The notes: generated by a model from the sequence alone, not told the origin. 64,000 bases of DNA from Mesorhizobium waimense (GCF_003601975.1 NZ_QZWZ01000012.1:124001-188000), one strand, 5' to 3'; positions 45,354 through 54,356 are shown, counted from the first letter of the stretch. Program-made: numbers and translations.

Positions 45354-45875
45354 ATGCACAAGGTCGTTACGGGCCTGTCGATCGCCTCGATTGTTTTTTG
45401 CGGGGCCATCTTCGGGTTCTTCTATGCCTGGGTTTGCTCGACCATGTGGGGCCTCGATCAAGCCGACCCGCGCGTCGCCATTGCGGCCATGCAGGCCATG
45501 AACGCATCGGTCCGCAATGCCGTTTTCTTCCCGGCGTTTTTCCTGACGCCGGTTGTGCTCGGACTCACGGCCGCCATGGCCTGGTTCAGCGGGCACAAGG
45601 CATCCGCCTTCTGGTTTTGCGGGGCGGCGGTCGTCTATCTGCTGTTTGGTCTCTCGCTTACGCTGACCGCTAATGTGCCGATGAACGAGGCCCTGGCGGC
45701 AACGGCCGTCCCCGACGACATCCATGCCGCACAAACCATATGGCAGGATTACTCGGGACAATGGCAGATCTGGAACCAGGCACGAACCATCGCCTCCGGC
45801 ATCGCTTTGACACTGGCCGGCGTCGGCCTGGCCAGATTACGATCGACGGTGTCCGGAATTTGCGATCGGGCGTGA
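45354..45875 (+). CDS. DUF1772 family membrane protein
   Basis: A 173-residue integral membrane protein with four helices (about 6-28, 57-80, 86-108, 145-163) and the family's NVPMNEALA-type motif and Trp-rich segment. The DUF1772 family includes the fungal anthrone oxygenase TpcL/HypC type, but bacterial members are mostly uncharacterised. Divergent TetR control suggests a ligand-induced role. GGAGGG lies before the ATG. Confidence 0.75.
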   Translation: MHKVVTGLSIASIVFCGAIFGFFYAWVCSTMWGLDQADPRVAIAAMQAMNASVRNAVFFPAFFLTPVVLGLTAAMAWFSGHKASAFWFCGAAVVYLLFGLSLTLTANVPMNEALAATAVPDDIHAAQTIWQDYSGQWQIWNQARTIASGIALTLAGVGLARLRSTVSGICDRA

Positions 45876-45956
45876 GGGGTTGCGGGGCGGCCTACACGTT
45901 CCTGTCACATCGGCGTAGTTTGAATGGACTGCGCCAGCGCAAAGCGTGGGAAAGTG

Positions 45957-47114
45957 ATGAGCCGACTGCAACAATTCGACCTCGCTATCGTCGGCGCCGG
46001 CATTGTCGGCCTGGCGCATGCGCTCGCCGCCGTTCGCCGTGGTCTTTCCGTCGTCGTCATCGACCGTGACGCGCAGGCCAATGGCGCCTCGGTGCGTAAT
46101 TTCGGGTTCATCACCGTCAGCGGCCAGGAGCGCGGCCAGGTCTGGCGGCGGGCGATGCGGTCAAGAGATATCTGGCTGGAGGTGGCCGGACCGGCCGGCA
46201 TCGATGTCGTCCAACGCGGAGCCGTCGTCGCGGCGCGCCGTCCGGAGGCGCGGGCGGTGGTCGAGGCGTTTCTGCAAACAGAGATGGGCGAGGGGTGCAA
46301 GCTGCTCGAAGCCGATGAGCTCAACCGCGACTATCCCGGTTTCGCAGGGCAGGGTTTCGCCGGCGGCCTGTGGAGCCCGCATGAGGTGCGTGTGGAATCG
46401 CGCCTGGCGATCCCGCTTCTTGCAACCTTTCTCGCCGAACGGCACAGTGTCGAGTTCCGCCGCGAAACGGCGGTTCGTCGGGTCGAGCCGCCGGATATCG
46501 AGACCAGCCGCGGCATTGTTCAAGCCGGCAAGGTGATCGTTTGCCCGGGCGACGACCTGGCGACGCTTTATCCCGACCGCATCGCGCACTATGCCGTGAC
46601 GCGCTGCAAATTGCAGATGATGCGGCTTGCCGATCCCGGGTTCCGGCTGCCGGTGTCGGTGATGTCCGACCTCGGGCTTGCGCGCTATGCCGGCTATGCC
46701 GCCTTGCCGGAGGCGGTTGCCTTGCGGCGCCGGCTGGAAGCCGAGCAACGCGATGCGCTCGACAATGGTGTGCATCTGATCGTGGTGCAGAGTGCAGACG
46801 GCACGCTGGTGGTCGGCGATTCCCATCATTATGCGACGACCCCCGATCCGTTCGCCTCGGAGCGGGTCGACGAGATCATCCTGGAGGAATTCAGCGCCGT
46901 GTTCGGCGGACCGGTTCTGCGCGTGCTCGAACGCTGGACCGGCACCTATGCCTCGGTGTCCGACCGCACCATGTTCGCCGACGCGCCGCAGGAGGATGTG
47001 CGGCTGGTGATGATCACCAGCGGCACCGGCGCCAGCACCTCGTTTGCCATCGCCGAAGAGGTGATCGAAGAGCTGTTCGGTGCAACTACGTCACAGACAA
47101 GGAAGATTGCATGA
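45957..47114 (+). CDS. FAD-dependent oxidoreductase of the TIGR03364 (aminophosphonate) type
   Basis: A 385-residue DAO-family flavoenzyme: FAD loop FDLAIVGAGIVGLAHALAA, DRDAQANGASVRNFGFITVSG near the flavin, GGLWSPHEVRVESRLAIPLL, and a C-terminal MITSGTGASTSFAIAEEV dinucleotide loop. TIGR03364 proteins are known for genomic pairing with phosphonatase-like hydrolases and are thought to oxidise an aminophosphonate related to 2-aminoethylphosphonate. Here it overlaps such a hydrolase by 4 bp. The start at 45957 is chosen by alignment; the frame opens at 45924. Confidence 0.82.
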   Translation: MSRLQQFDLAIVGAGIVGLAHALAAVRRGLSVVVIDRDAQANGASVRNFGFITVSGQERGQVWRRAMRSRDIWLEVAGPAGIDVVQRGAVVAARRPEARAVVEAFLQTEMGEGCKLLEADELNRDYPGFAGQGFAGGLWSPHEVRVESRLAIPLLATFLAERHSVEFRRETAVRRVEPPDIETSRGIVQAGKVIVCPGDDLATLYPDRIAHYAVTRCKLQMMRLADPGFRLPVSVMSDLGLARYAGYAALPEAVALRRRLEAEQRDALDNGVHLIVVQSADGTLVVGDSHHYATTPDPFASERVDEIILEEFSAVFGGPVLRVLERWTGTYASVSDRTMFADAPQEDVRLVMITSGTGASTSFAIAEEVIEELFGATTSQTRKIA

Positions 47115-47926
47115 TGGCCACCCAGGGCTTGCTCCGCGCCGTGGTGTTCGACTGGGCCGGCACCGTCGTCGACCACGGGTCGCTGGCGCCGATGGGCGTG
47201 TTCGTCGAGGCTTTTGCGGAGTTCGGCGTGGCGATCAGCGTCGATGAGGCGCGCGGACCGATGGGCATGGCCAAGCGCCCGCATATCGCGGCGCTGATGG
47301 CGCTGCCAAGGGTTGCTGCGGCCTGGGCGAAGCAACGCGGCCATGCACCGACCGAGGCCGACATAGACGTGGTCTACGCTGTGTTCGTGCCAAAGAACCG
47401 GGCGGTGGCGGCGCGGTTTTCGGATGTCATTCCTGGTGTTGCCGATGTCGTCGCGGCGCTGCGGGCGCGCGGCCTCAAGATCGGCTCGACCACCGGCTAT
47501 ACGCGCGACATCATGGCCGAAATCCTGCCGGTGGCCGCCGGGCAGGGGTTCTCGCCCGATTGCCTGGTCTGCACCGGCGACACGCCGGACGGCAGGCCGA
47601 CGCCGTTCATGTTGTGGAAGGCGCTGACCGAGCTTGGCGTCTACCCGCCATGGCTCAGCGTCAAGATCGACGACACCGAAGTCGGCATTGCCGAGGGAAC
47701 CAATGCCGGCGCCTGGACGGTCGGCGTCGCCGTGACCGGCAACGTCTTCGGCCACACTCTGGCGGAGACGCAGGCGCTGGCGCCGGACGTGTTCAGGAAA
47801 AAACGTGTCGAGGCAATCGCCAGGCTCACCGCCGCTGGCGCGCATTACGTCGTCAACGGCGTTGCCGACTTGCTGCCGATCATCGCCGCGATCGAGGGCA
47901 GGCTGCGGCGCGGCGAGCGGCCTTGA
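47111..47926 (+). CDS. phnX: phosphonoacetaldehyde hydrolase-like HAD enzyme
   Basis: Cleaves the C-P bond of phosphonoacetaldehyde to acetaldehyde and phosphate. The 271-residue HAD protein has motif I VVFDWAGTVVDHGS (nucleophile Asp14), the Schiff-base Lys in PMGMAKRPH, motif II GSTTGYTRDIM, and motif IV KIDDTEVGIAEGTNAG. The Lys-containing cap separates it from ordinary phosphatases. ATG 47111 overlaps the FAD gene stop; 47114 is an alternative start. No PhnW transaminase is nearby, so the oxidoreductase may supply the aldehyde. Confidence 0.85.
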   Translation: MMATQGLLRAVVFDWAGTVVDHGSLAPMGVFVEAFAEFGVAISVDEARGPMGMAKRPHIAALMALPRVAAAWAKQRGHAPTEADIDVVYAVFVPKNRAVAARFSDVIPGVADVVAALRARGLKIGSTTGYTRDIMAEILPVAAGQGFSPDCLVCTGDTPDGRPTPFMLWKALTELGVYPPWLSVKIDDTEVGIAEGTNAGAWTVGVAVTGNVFGHTLAETQALAPDVFRKKRVEAIARLTAAGAHYVVNGVADLLPIIAAIEGRLRRGERP

Positions 47927-48004
47927 CGGTCGAAGCCTGAGCGCTTTCAGCAGGCTTCATCGGTAGTTCTGTCCGGAAGCGACGGCAAAAAATCCGACAC
48001 AGGC

Positions 48005-48033
48005 GGGATTAAAACCTTACCGTGCTCCGTAAA
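48005..48033 (+). promoter_or_regulatory. candidate ECF-type promoter
   Basis: GGGATT (48005-48010) and CGTAAA (48028-48033), 17 bp apart, resemble GGAAC/CGTT-type ECF promoters. The position right before the sigma gene suits autoregulation, and it would place the transcript start close to 48040. Confidence 0.35.
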
Positions 48034-48039
48034 CAGGGC

Positions 48040-48573
48040 ATGAAACGGTCGATGCCGCGCTTCGATATCGTAGGACAGTTGGGTTCCCTTCGCCGCTACG
48101 CGAACTCGCTGACGCGCGACAGCGCCGATGCCGAGGATCTGGTGCATGACGCGCTGGTGCGGGCCTATGAGCGGCGCGGCACCTTCCGCGCCGGCGGCAA
48201 TTTGCGCGCGTGGCTGCTGTCGATCGTCCACAATGCCTTCATCGACCGCCTGCGGTCGCGCAGATCCGAAGCGGCGCGCCTTGAGCAGGCGGGACACCTC
48301 GCCGACAGCAGCACGCAGGCTCCGCAGGAGCATTCCGTTCGCCTGGCGCAGATACGTGAAGCCTTTTTCGAACTGCCGGACGAGCAGCGCTCGGCGCTGC
48401 ATCTCGTCGCCATCGAGGGCCTTACCTACGAGCAGGCGGCCAAGGCCAGCGGCGTGCCGCTGGGAACGCTGATGTCACGCATCGGCCGCGCACGCGCGGC
48501 GCTGCGCGAGATGGAAGACAACGCGCCGGCGCGCGCCATAAATCATCTCCGGATTGTGAGAGGCGAGTCATGA
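48040..48573 (+). CDS. ECF-family RNA polymerase sigma factor
   Basis: A 177-residue alternative sigma factor: region 2 (about 8-75, with RYANSLTRDSADAEDLVHDALVRAY and NLRAWLLSIVHNAFIDRLR) and region 4 (about 105-160, with LPDEQRSALHLVAIEGLTYEQAA and PLGTLMSRIGRARAAL). Starts at GTG 48022, ATG 48040 or ATG 48052 are possible; I choose 48040. It is coupled by ATGA overlap to a membrane anti-sigma-like protein, as expected for an ECF pair. Confidence 0.88.
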   Translation: MKRSMPRFDIVGQLGSLRRYANSLTRDSADAEDLVHDALVRAYERRGTFRAGGNLRAWLLSIVHNAFIDRLRSRRSEAARLEQAGHLADSSTQAPQEHSVRLAQIREAFFELPDEQRSALHLVAIEGLTYEQAAKASGVPLGTLMSRIGRARAALREMEDNAPARAINHLRIVRGES

Positions 48574-49337
48574 CCGCAATGCTGGATCCCGTGACCGACG
48601 CCGACCTTGATGCCTATGTCGACGACCAATTGGACGTTGCCCGCCGTATCGAGGTCGAGGCGTTTTTGTCCGCCCGTCCCGAAACGGCCGCGCGGGTGAT
48701 GTCCGACCTCAGGACACGCGACGAACTGCGCGTGGCGCTTGCCGGTTCAAAAGGCATGGCGCGGCCGGCAACGGCCGATGCCGCCCGGCGCCTGGAGAGG
48801 GGGCTCGCCCGGGGCCGCGTGCTTGCCGTGCTGCAGCGGGCGGCGGCGGTCGCCGTCTTCGTCGCCGCGGGCTGGCTGGCGAACGGCATGCTCGGGCCGG
48901 TGACCAAGGTCGTTGCCTCGACCCAGCCGCCAGCCTATCTCGAGGAGGCGACCCGGGCGCATCGGACGACGCTGATGCGCGAAGCCATGGCATCCCAGGC
49001 CGAAGCGCCGAACTATGACAGCGATGAAATCCGCGCCGCCACGGCGATCGTCATGCCGTCGCTGCCGAAGGACTGGAAGGTCCGCGACGTGCAGGTCTAT
49101 CCGTCACAGTTCGGCCCGAGCGTCGAAATGGTCGTCGAATCCAGGGAGCTTGGGCTTATCTCGCTGTTTGCCGTCAGGCCGGGAACGTTCGACGTGGTCA
49201 GGCCTGCCGTCGCGCCCTCGGGCGATATCTCGTCCGCCTATTTCCAGATTGGCGATGTCGCCTACGCAATCGTCGCGCGGAGCGATGTCCGCGACCTCGA
49301 TCGCGCCGCCGAGACCCTCGCCAAGACACTTTATTGA
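48570..49337 (+). CDS. membrane anti-sigma factor
   Basis: A 255-residue protein with a cytoplasmic sigma-binding domain (about 1-80; DADLDAYVDDQLDVARRIEV and ARPETAARVMSDLRTRDELR), one transmembrane helix (about 87-108) and a periplasmic sensor domain of about 145 residues. No zinc-binding HxxxCxxC is present. It overlaps the sigma gene and should hold it inactive until an envelope signal arrives. Confidence 0.82.
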   Translation: MTAMLDPVTDADLDAYVDDQLDVARRIEVEAFLSARPETAARVMSDLRTRDELRVALAGSKGMARPATADAARRLERGLARGRVLAVLQRAAAVAVFVAAGWLANGMLGPVTKVVASTQPPAYLEEATRAHRTTLMREAMASQAEAPNYDSDEIRAATAIVMPSLPKDWKVRDVQVYPSQFGPSVEMVVESRELGLISLFAVRPGTFDVVRPAVAPSGDISSAYFQIGDVAYAIVARSDVRDLDRAAETLAKTLY

Positions 49338-49362
49338 TCCGATCCAGCCAAGGAGAACCAGC

Positions 49363-50079
49363 ATGAATACCCCCGATCTTGGATACCGCGTTGGCACCGG
49401 CGCCCGAACCGGCGCCGTGTACGACGAGGGCCTGCGCCAGCATATGCTGCGCGTCTACAACTATATGGGCCTTGGCCTGGTCGTCACGGGCGTGATCGCC
49501 CTCCTGGTGGCTTCCACGCCCGCCCTCTACGTGCCGATCTTTTCCACCCCGCTGAAATGGGTGGTGATGCTGGCACCGCTCGCATTCGTGCTGCTGTTCT
49601 CGTTCAAGATGCAGACGATGTCGGCGGCGAGCGCCCAGGCCATGTTCTGGGCCTTCTGCGCGGTCATGGGCCTGTCGCTGGCTTCCGTGTTCCTGGTCTT
49701 CACCGGAACCAGCATCGCGCGCACCTTCTTCATCGCCGCCACCATGTTTGGCGCCACCAGCCTCTACGGCTACACGACCAAACGCGACCTGACGCAGTTC
49801 TCGTCCTTCCTGATCATGGGCCTGATCGGCGTGGTCATCGCCAGCGTGGTGAATCTCTTCCTCGGCTCGACGGCACTGCAGTTCGCAATTTCGGTGATCG
49901 GCATCGCCGTGTTCATCGGCCTGACCGCCTGGGACACGCAGACCATCAAGGAACAGTATGCCGAGAACTTCGACGCGGAATCGCGCCAGAAGCTCGCCGT
50001 CTTCGGCGCCTTCTCGCTCTATCTGAACTTCATCAACATCTTCCAGCTGTTGCTGAATTTCACCGGCGAACGCGAGTAA
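49363..50079 (+). CDS. Bax inhibitor-1/YccA family membrane protein
   Basis: A 238-residue protein with seven predicted helices and the BI-1 pattern: HMLRVYNYMGLGLVVTG, FFIAATMFGATSLYGYTTKRD and GLTAWDTQTIK. Related proteins form pH-gated calcium leak channels or interact with FtsH (YccA). AAGGAG precedes the ATG. It lies 25 bp after the anti-sigma gene, so it may belong to that operon. A strong terminator follows. Confidence 0.9.
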   Translation: MNTPDLGYRVGTGARTGAVYDEGLRQHMLRVYNYMGLGLVVTGVIALLVASTPALYVPIFSTPLKWVVMLAPLAFVLLFSFKMQTMSAASAQAMFWAFCAVMGLSLASVFLVFTGTSIARTFFIAATMFGATSLYGYTTKRDLTQFSSFLIMGLIGVVIASVVNLFLGSTALQFAISVIGIAVFIGLTAWDTQTIKEQYAENFDAESRQKLAVFGAFSLYLNFINIFQLLLNFTGERE

Positions 50080-50112
50080 TCCGGACCGTAGCAGGCAACA
50101 TTTCGCATATTG

Positions 50113-50146
50113 CCGTGGCCGGAGGGCAACCTCCGGCCACGGTTTT
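50113..50146 (+). terminator. terminator after the Bax inhibitor-1 gene
   Basis: A 13-bp perfect stem (50113-50125 with 50130-50142, loop GCAA) followed by TTTT. Confidence 0.88.
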
Positions 50147-50282
50147 CATTTGAGGCAGCATTTGCCATGTGCGGTGGATCGTTCATCACGGCTGCGTGAG
50201 GTGCGATATAAGTCTGCCACTCTTGAGTTCAGGCGTTGCCCTTTGCTAGCCTGCCGGCCACGCCAGATAGCCGCGAGGACGC

Positions 50283-51155
50283 ATGGAACAAGACAGCCTG
50301 ACGCTTCGCCGTGACGGCATCTCGGCGACTGTCGTCGGGCAGGGCGCCGAACTGGTCTCTCTGCGCGATGCCGACGGCACAGAGTTTCTGTGGCAGGCCG
50401 GCCCGGAATGGCGGCGTCACTCGCCGGTGCTGTTCCCGATCGTCGGGCGGCTGAAGGGCGACCAGTTGCACCATCAAGGCCAGACCTATCCGATGACCCA
50501 GCACGGCTTCGCGCGCGACAAGCCGTTTGCCTGGGCGCAGAGAGGGCCAGGGTCCTGCACGTTGGTCCTCACCGACGACGCCGATACCCGCGCGCACTAC
50601 CCCTTCGCCTTTCGCCTGGCGGTGACCTACGCGCTGGACCGCAAGCAACTCAGTGTGAGCTTCGACATCACCAACACCGGCGACGAGCCGCTGCCGGCAT
50701 CGATCGGGGCGCACCCGGCGTTCAATTGGCCCTTGCTGCCGGAACTGGCTAAGACGGATTACCGGCTGAGCTTTGCCTCCGCCGAGCAAGGGCCGATCCG
50801 CCGGCTGAAGGACGGCCTGTTGCTGAAAACGCCACAGCCGACGCCCGTCGAAGGCAAGATACTCGCGCTCTCCGAACGGTTGTTTGACGAGGACGCCGTG
50901 ATCATGGACCAGCCCGCCAGCGGTAGCGTGCGTTATGCCGCCGAGCGTGGTCCGGCCCTGGAGATGTCGTGGCAGGGATTTCGGGAATTGGGCGTCTGGT
51001 CAAAGCCGGGCGGCGCGCCGTTTCTGTGCATCGAGCCCTGGCACGGCATCGCAAGCCCGGCGGATTTCGACGGCGATTTTGTCGACAAGCCGGGCCTGAT
51101 GCTGATGGCGCCCGGTGCGAAGCGCGTGCTGAGCTATCGGATAAGGCTGTTGTGA
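50283..51155 (+). CDS. aldose 1-epimerase family protein
   Basis: A 290-residue galactose-mutarotase-like protein of the LacX/YeaD-related type: GAELVSLRDADGTEFLWQAG, RHSPVLFPIVGRLKGD, MTQHGFARD (catalytic His), GAHPAFNWPL (second His) and CIEPWHGIASP, containing the catalytic Glu. It interconverts sugar anomers or hexose-6-phosphates; the substrate is not determined. Monocistronic with no clear ribosome binding site. Confidence 0.87.
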   Translation: MEQDSLTLRRDGISATVVGQGAELVSLRDADGTEFLWQAGPEWRRHSPVLFPIVGRLKGDQLHHQGQTYPMTQHGFARDKPFAWAQRGPGSCTLVLTDDADTRAHYPFAFRLAVTYALDRKQLSVSFDITNTGDEPLPASIGAHPAFNWPLLPELAKTDYRLSFASAEQGPIRRLKDGLLLKTPQPTPVEGKILALSERLFDEDAVIMDQPASGSVRYAAERGPALEMSWQGFRELGVWSKPGGAPFLCIEPWHGIASPADFDGDFVDKPGLMLMAPGAKRVLSYRIRLL

Positions 51156-51195
51156 CGTCCTTGTTCGACAGACCCGGCCACGCTGGCGGTGCCCA

Positions 51196-51850
51196 ATGAA
51201 GCTGTATTTCAGCCGCAATCCCAATCCTCGACTCGCGGTCGCGGTGTCGCGCTATCTCGAAGCGAAAGTCGACTTTGAATTCGCCTCCCCATTCGCTCCG
51301 GGCAAGCGGAGAAGTATCGCCCGTTAAAAATCCCAATCTCTCACTGCCTATCCTTGTGGATGACGAGGGAAAAAGCCTCTGGGAGGCGGACGCCATAGCC
51401 TGCAGGCTCTCGCGTAATACGCATTCGGATTTCTGGCGCACCGGCGATGACGAACCCGACATGATCCGGTGGCTCAGTTGGGGCAAGGAACACTTCGCAT
51501 TCGCTTGCGACACGGTGCATTTCGAACGTGGGACCAAACAGCGCTATGGCATAGGCCCGATTGATCAGGAGCGAGTGGACGAGGGGCTAAGTCATTTCCG
51601 CACGGCCGCCGCGATAATTGAGGCCGTGCTTGCCCAGCGGCAATGGCTGGTCGGAAATTCGGTTTCCTTTGCCGACTTCCGAATGGCGACATTTCTGCCG
51701 TTCAACGATGCCGCCAGATTGCCGCTCGATGATTATCCCTCTGTCAGTCGCTGGTATCGTCGGCTTGAAGAGATCGACGCCTGGCATGACCCTTTCAGGG
51801 GACTGGATGCGCCCGAATTGCCGCCGGTGCCGCCAACGGTGACAAATTAG
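51196..51850 (+). pseudogene. glutathione S-transferase broken by two indels
   Basis: The N-terminus MKLYFSRNPNPRLAVAVSRY begins at ATG 51196 and runs in frame to FAPGKRRS, ending at TAA 51325-51327. The expected continuation QAEKYRPL is read in a second frame from 51303, and the rest (NPNLSLPILVDDEGKSLWEA to the end at 51850) in a third. One base is missing near 51300, and two extra bases lie in the A-run at 51326-51330. The C-terminal GST helical domain is intact. Either a recent pseudogene or sequence errors. Confidence 0.75.
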
Positions 51851-51910
51851 CGGGTCAGGGCGGTTCGTGTTGGCCGATTACTCGCGGTCGGCACCGCGCC
51901 ACAATTCCCT

Positions 51911-52620
51911 ATGATCAATGCCGTCCTCTACAGCGACCAGATCATTCCAGCGAACCAGAAGGTCGACATTCGTTTGACCGAGATGATGAGCGAGCGTGGC
52001 CCTCGCATCGGATACATTCCCTCCGGTCCAGACCCGGATTTACGGTTTTACTCGGACAAGCAGGCTATTACGCTCGTCAGGGGCTCGTCCTCGACATCTT
52101 CTACGATCTGGACCGCGATCACAGTGCAGAGCTGGATGCCTTGCTGGCATGCGATGCAATCCATCTTTCGGGCGGAAACACCGCCGCCTTTCTTGCCCAG
52201 CTCAGGCGCAGCGGCATGCTGGACCGGTTGCGCAAACTGGGCCAACGATGGCGGCCTTCTCATTGGCGCGAGCGCGGGGGCAATCTTGATGACCCCGACC
52301 ATCGCTGTGGACGCACTGTTAGGCAGCAAGCGTCCGGAGGATGTCAGCGATGGTGCGGCGCTCGATCTGGTACCATTCGAGTTTTTCCCTCATCTGCAGG
52401 CGAAGCCGAGCTATCTGCCGGACTTGCTTGCCTACAGCACCCGGAATTCGCACCCGATCATCGCATGCCAAGACGGCGACGGGGTCGTCGTCGTGCAGGA
52501 TGTCGTGGAAGGTATTGGTGATCCACTTTGGCTTTCCAAAGGATCTGTCCAGCGGGTGAGAGAGACGAATCTGCCGGTTCTTCGGCGCTGCTTGCGGCAG
52601 GCATCGATCGTCGTGCACAT
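51911..52620 (+). pseudogene. peptidase E (S51) broken by compensating frameshifts
   Basis: Homology to dipeptidase E-like proteins is split. MINAVLYSDQIIPANQKVD through FYSDKQA is in one frame; YYARQGLVLDIFYDLD and ACDAIHLSGGNTAAFLAQL are in another from about 52066; GGLLIGASAGAILMTPT, with the nucleophile Ser in GASAG, returns to the first frame from 52235. A base is missing near 52066 and an A is extra at 52234-52236. The normal stop is also lost: the frame runs on to 53584 antisense to the next gene. The true 3' end is uncertain. Confidence 0.75.
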
Positions 52621-52636
52621 CGCAGGACGCCGGCCT

Positions 52637-53548
52637 TCAAACCTGCCGGACGATTGTGCCGATCACATTGACGAGAAGGCGCGCTGCAGTCAGGGCCGAG
52701 AGGCCGTCGATGTCGGCGGGAGGATAGAACTCGACAAGGTCGAATCCTGTGACCCTGGCACGCCTGCCGAGGCCCGCGATCAGGTCGATCACCTGCGTGT
52801 AGGTGAGGCCGCCGGGCGTACGCGCCGCCACGCCCGGCATGATGCCGGGATCGATGCTGTCGCAGTCGAGGGTGACGACCACCCGCGCTCCTTCCGGAAT
52901 ATGCCGCAGAGCGGTTTCGATGCCCTGGCCGTGAACCTCGCGGGCGGTCACGAAGTGGCTGCCATAGCGCCGCGCCGCTTCGATGTCGGTGAGGCGCGCG
53001 CTGCCGACGCTACGCAGGCCGACCTGCACCATGCCGGCGACATGCGCCATCTCGCTCGCCCGGCGCATCGGGCTCGAATAGCCATAGCGTTCGCCATGCA
53101 CCTCGTCGCGCCAGTCGATATGGGCATCGATCTGCAGGATCCAGACCGGCCCGTGGTCCGCAAAGCCGGCGAGGAAGGGAATGGTCACGGAACAGTCGCC
53201 GCCGAGCAGGATCGGTACAGCCGGCAATGCCAGGACCTCGCGCGTCCTCGCCTCGATCCGGGCCCGGTTGCCAGCATTGTCATGCATGGTTGTAGCGATG
53301 TCACCGGCTTCGATGCAACAAACCGGATGGCCGTCGAACAGCGGGCCGCCGAGATCGAAATCCCAGTGCTCGACGAGCGCGGCATCTTCCTGGCTCGCAG
53401 CGCGGATGGCGTCGGCTGCCAGGGCATGGCCGCTGCTGTCCTTGCCGGGATAGGTGCTGCCATGACCGGCTCCGAAGATCACCGCACGGGGCATGCGGCC
53501 ATCGGCGAGGCGATCGTGAAAGCTGAGAAAAGGAGGCGAGGCGGTCAT
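52637..53548 (-). CDS. arginase/agmatinase-family ureohydrolase
   Basis: A 303-residue member of the ureohydrolase family, which cleaves guanidino groups (agmatine, arginine or guanidinobutyrate) to urea. The metal centre is visible as DAHIDWRD (Asp141, His143, Asp145) and TLDCDSIDPGIMPG (Asp228, Asp230). The first ligand, normally His in GGDHS, is Cys119 here (GGDCS). It is flanked by a decayed peptidase E on one side and a TetR gene on the other. Agmatinase-like, but the substrate is not proven. Confidence 0.82.
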   Translation of the reverse strand: MTASPPFLSFHDRLADGRMPRAVIFGAGHGSTYPGKDSSGHALAADAIRAASQEDAALVEHWDFDLGGPLFDGHPVCCIEAGDIATTMHDNAGNRARIEARTREVLALPAVPILLGGDCSVTIPFLAGFADHGPVWILQIDAHIDWRDEVHGERYGYSSPMRRASEMAHVAGMVQVGLRSVGSARLTDIEAARRYGSHFVTAREVHGQGIETALRHIPEGARVVVTLDCDSIDPGIMPGVAARTPGGLTYTQVIDLIAGLGRRARVTGFDLVEFYPPADIDGLSALTAARLLVNVIGTIVRQV

Positions 53549-53593
53549 GATGATCGTTTAGCTGAGATTTCGGTGTTGAGGTAAGGCTGTCTG

Positions 53594-54283
53594 CTATCCT
53601 GGAGCGAGGCCATCGAGCAGGAAGTCGAGGCCTTTCCTAAAAGCGCCGTCCCAGTCGCTATCCAACAGCAGGCGAGAGCGTTCGATTGTCGGATAGCGTT
53701 CACTGGTAAGGCGCTGTTGCGCAGCGGCCCTGTCGTCGTCAGAGAGGTCGAAGCTCCCCCGGGTGATGGTGGCGCCCATCACATAGTTCCAGAGCGACCA
53801 TATCGCGACGTTCAGATCGGTGTCCGCTACACCGGCTCTCGACAAGGTCTTGCTCAGCAGTTCAAGGCGACCGAGGATGTTCGGGCCGAGGGCCCGGCGC
53901 GGCAACAGCGATGCCGACCAAGGATGGCGCAGCATGCTGGCGCGCCAGTCGTCGAGCATATGAACGACTTCCCCGCGCCAGTCTTGAGACTCAACCATTT
54001 GCGGCGGTCCGCGATATTCGAGCACCGAGTCGAGCGCCAGATCAAAGACCTCCTCCTTGTTGTCGACGTGCCAATATAGGCTCATCACGCCCGAGCCGAG
54101 GCGATCGGCCAGCCGACGCATCGTCAATCCGTCGACACCTTGGGCGTCCAGCAATTCTACCGCGGTCGCCACGATACGTTCCAGAGAGAGAGGCGGTTCG
54201 CTGAGCGGCTCCTGCACGGACTGGAGTGACACACTTATCCGTTGAGACCGTTTGCCCTGGGTGCCGTTGCGTTTGACTGCCAT
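53594..54283 (-). CDS. TetR-family regulator, TetR_C-type
   Basis: A 229-residue repressor: a basic N-terminal tail, helix-turn-helix (about 33-80, LSLERIVATAVELLDAQGVDG and TMRRLADRLGSGVMSLYWHV), and a C-terminal domain of the tetracycline-repressor type (LLDDWRASMLRHPW, LWNYVMGATI). The start is ATG 54283 (MAVKRNG); an earlier frame start at 54403 would cross the operators. It lies upstream of and in line with the arginase-family gene, and divergent from a RidA-like gene across a doubled operator. Confidence 0.85.
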   Translation of the reverse strand: MAVKRNGTQGKRSQRISVSLQSVQEPLSEPPLSLERIVATAVELLDAQGVDGLTMRRLADRLGSGVMSLYWHVDNKEEVFDLALDSVLEYRGPPQMVESQDWRGEVVHMLDDWRASMLRHPWSASLLPRRALGPNILGRLELLSKTLSRAGVADTDLNVAIWSLWNYVMGATITRGSFDLSDDDRAAAQQRLTSERYPTIERSRLLLDSDWDGAFRKGLDFLLDGLAPG

Positions 54284-54356
54284 CCGTCTTCCTCGCTGGT
54301 CAGAACGTCGATTTATGCCGGCAATGCGACGAATGTCGATCCTGAACGATTGACTC

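Noticed and set aside
52560..53584. C-terminal extension of the peptidase E frame
   Set aside because: It is antisense to the arginase-family gene; the frame runs on only because the normal stop was lost.
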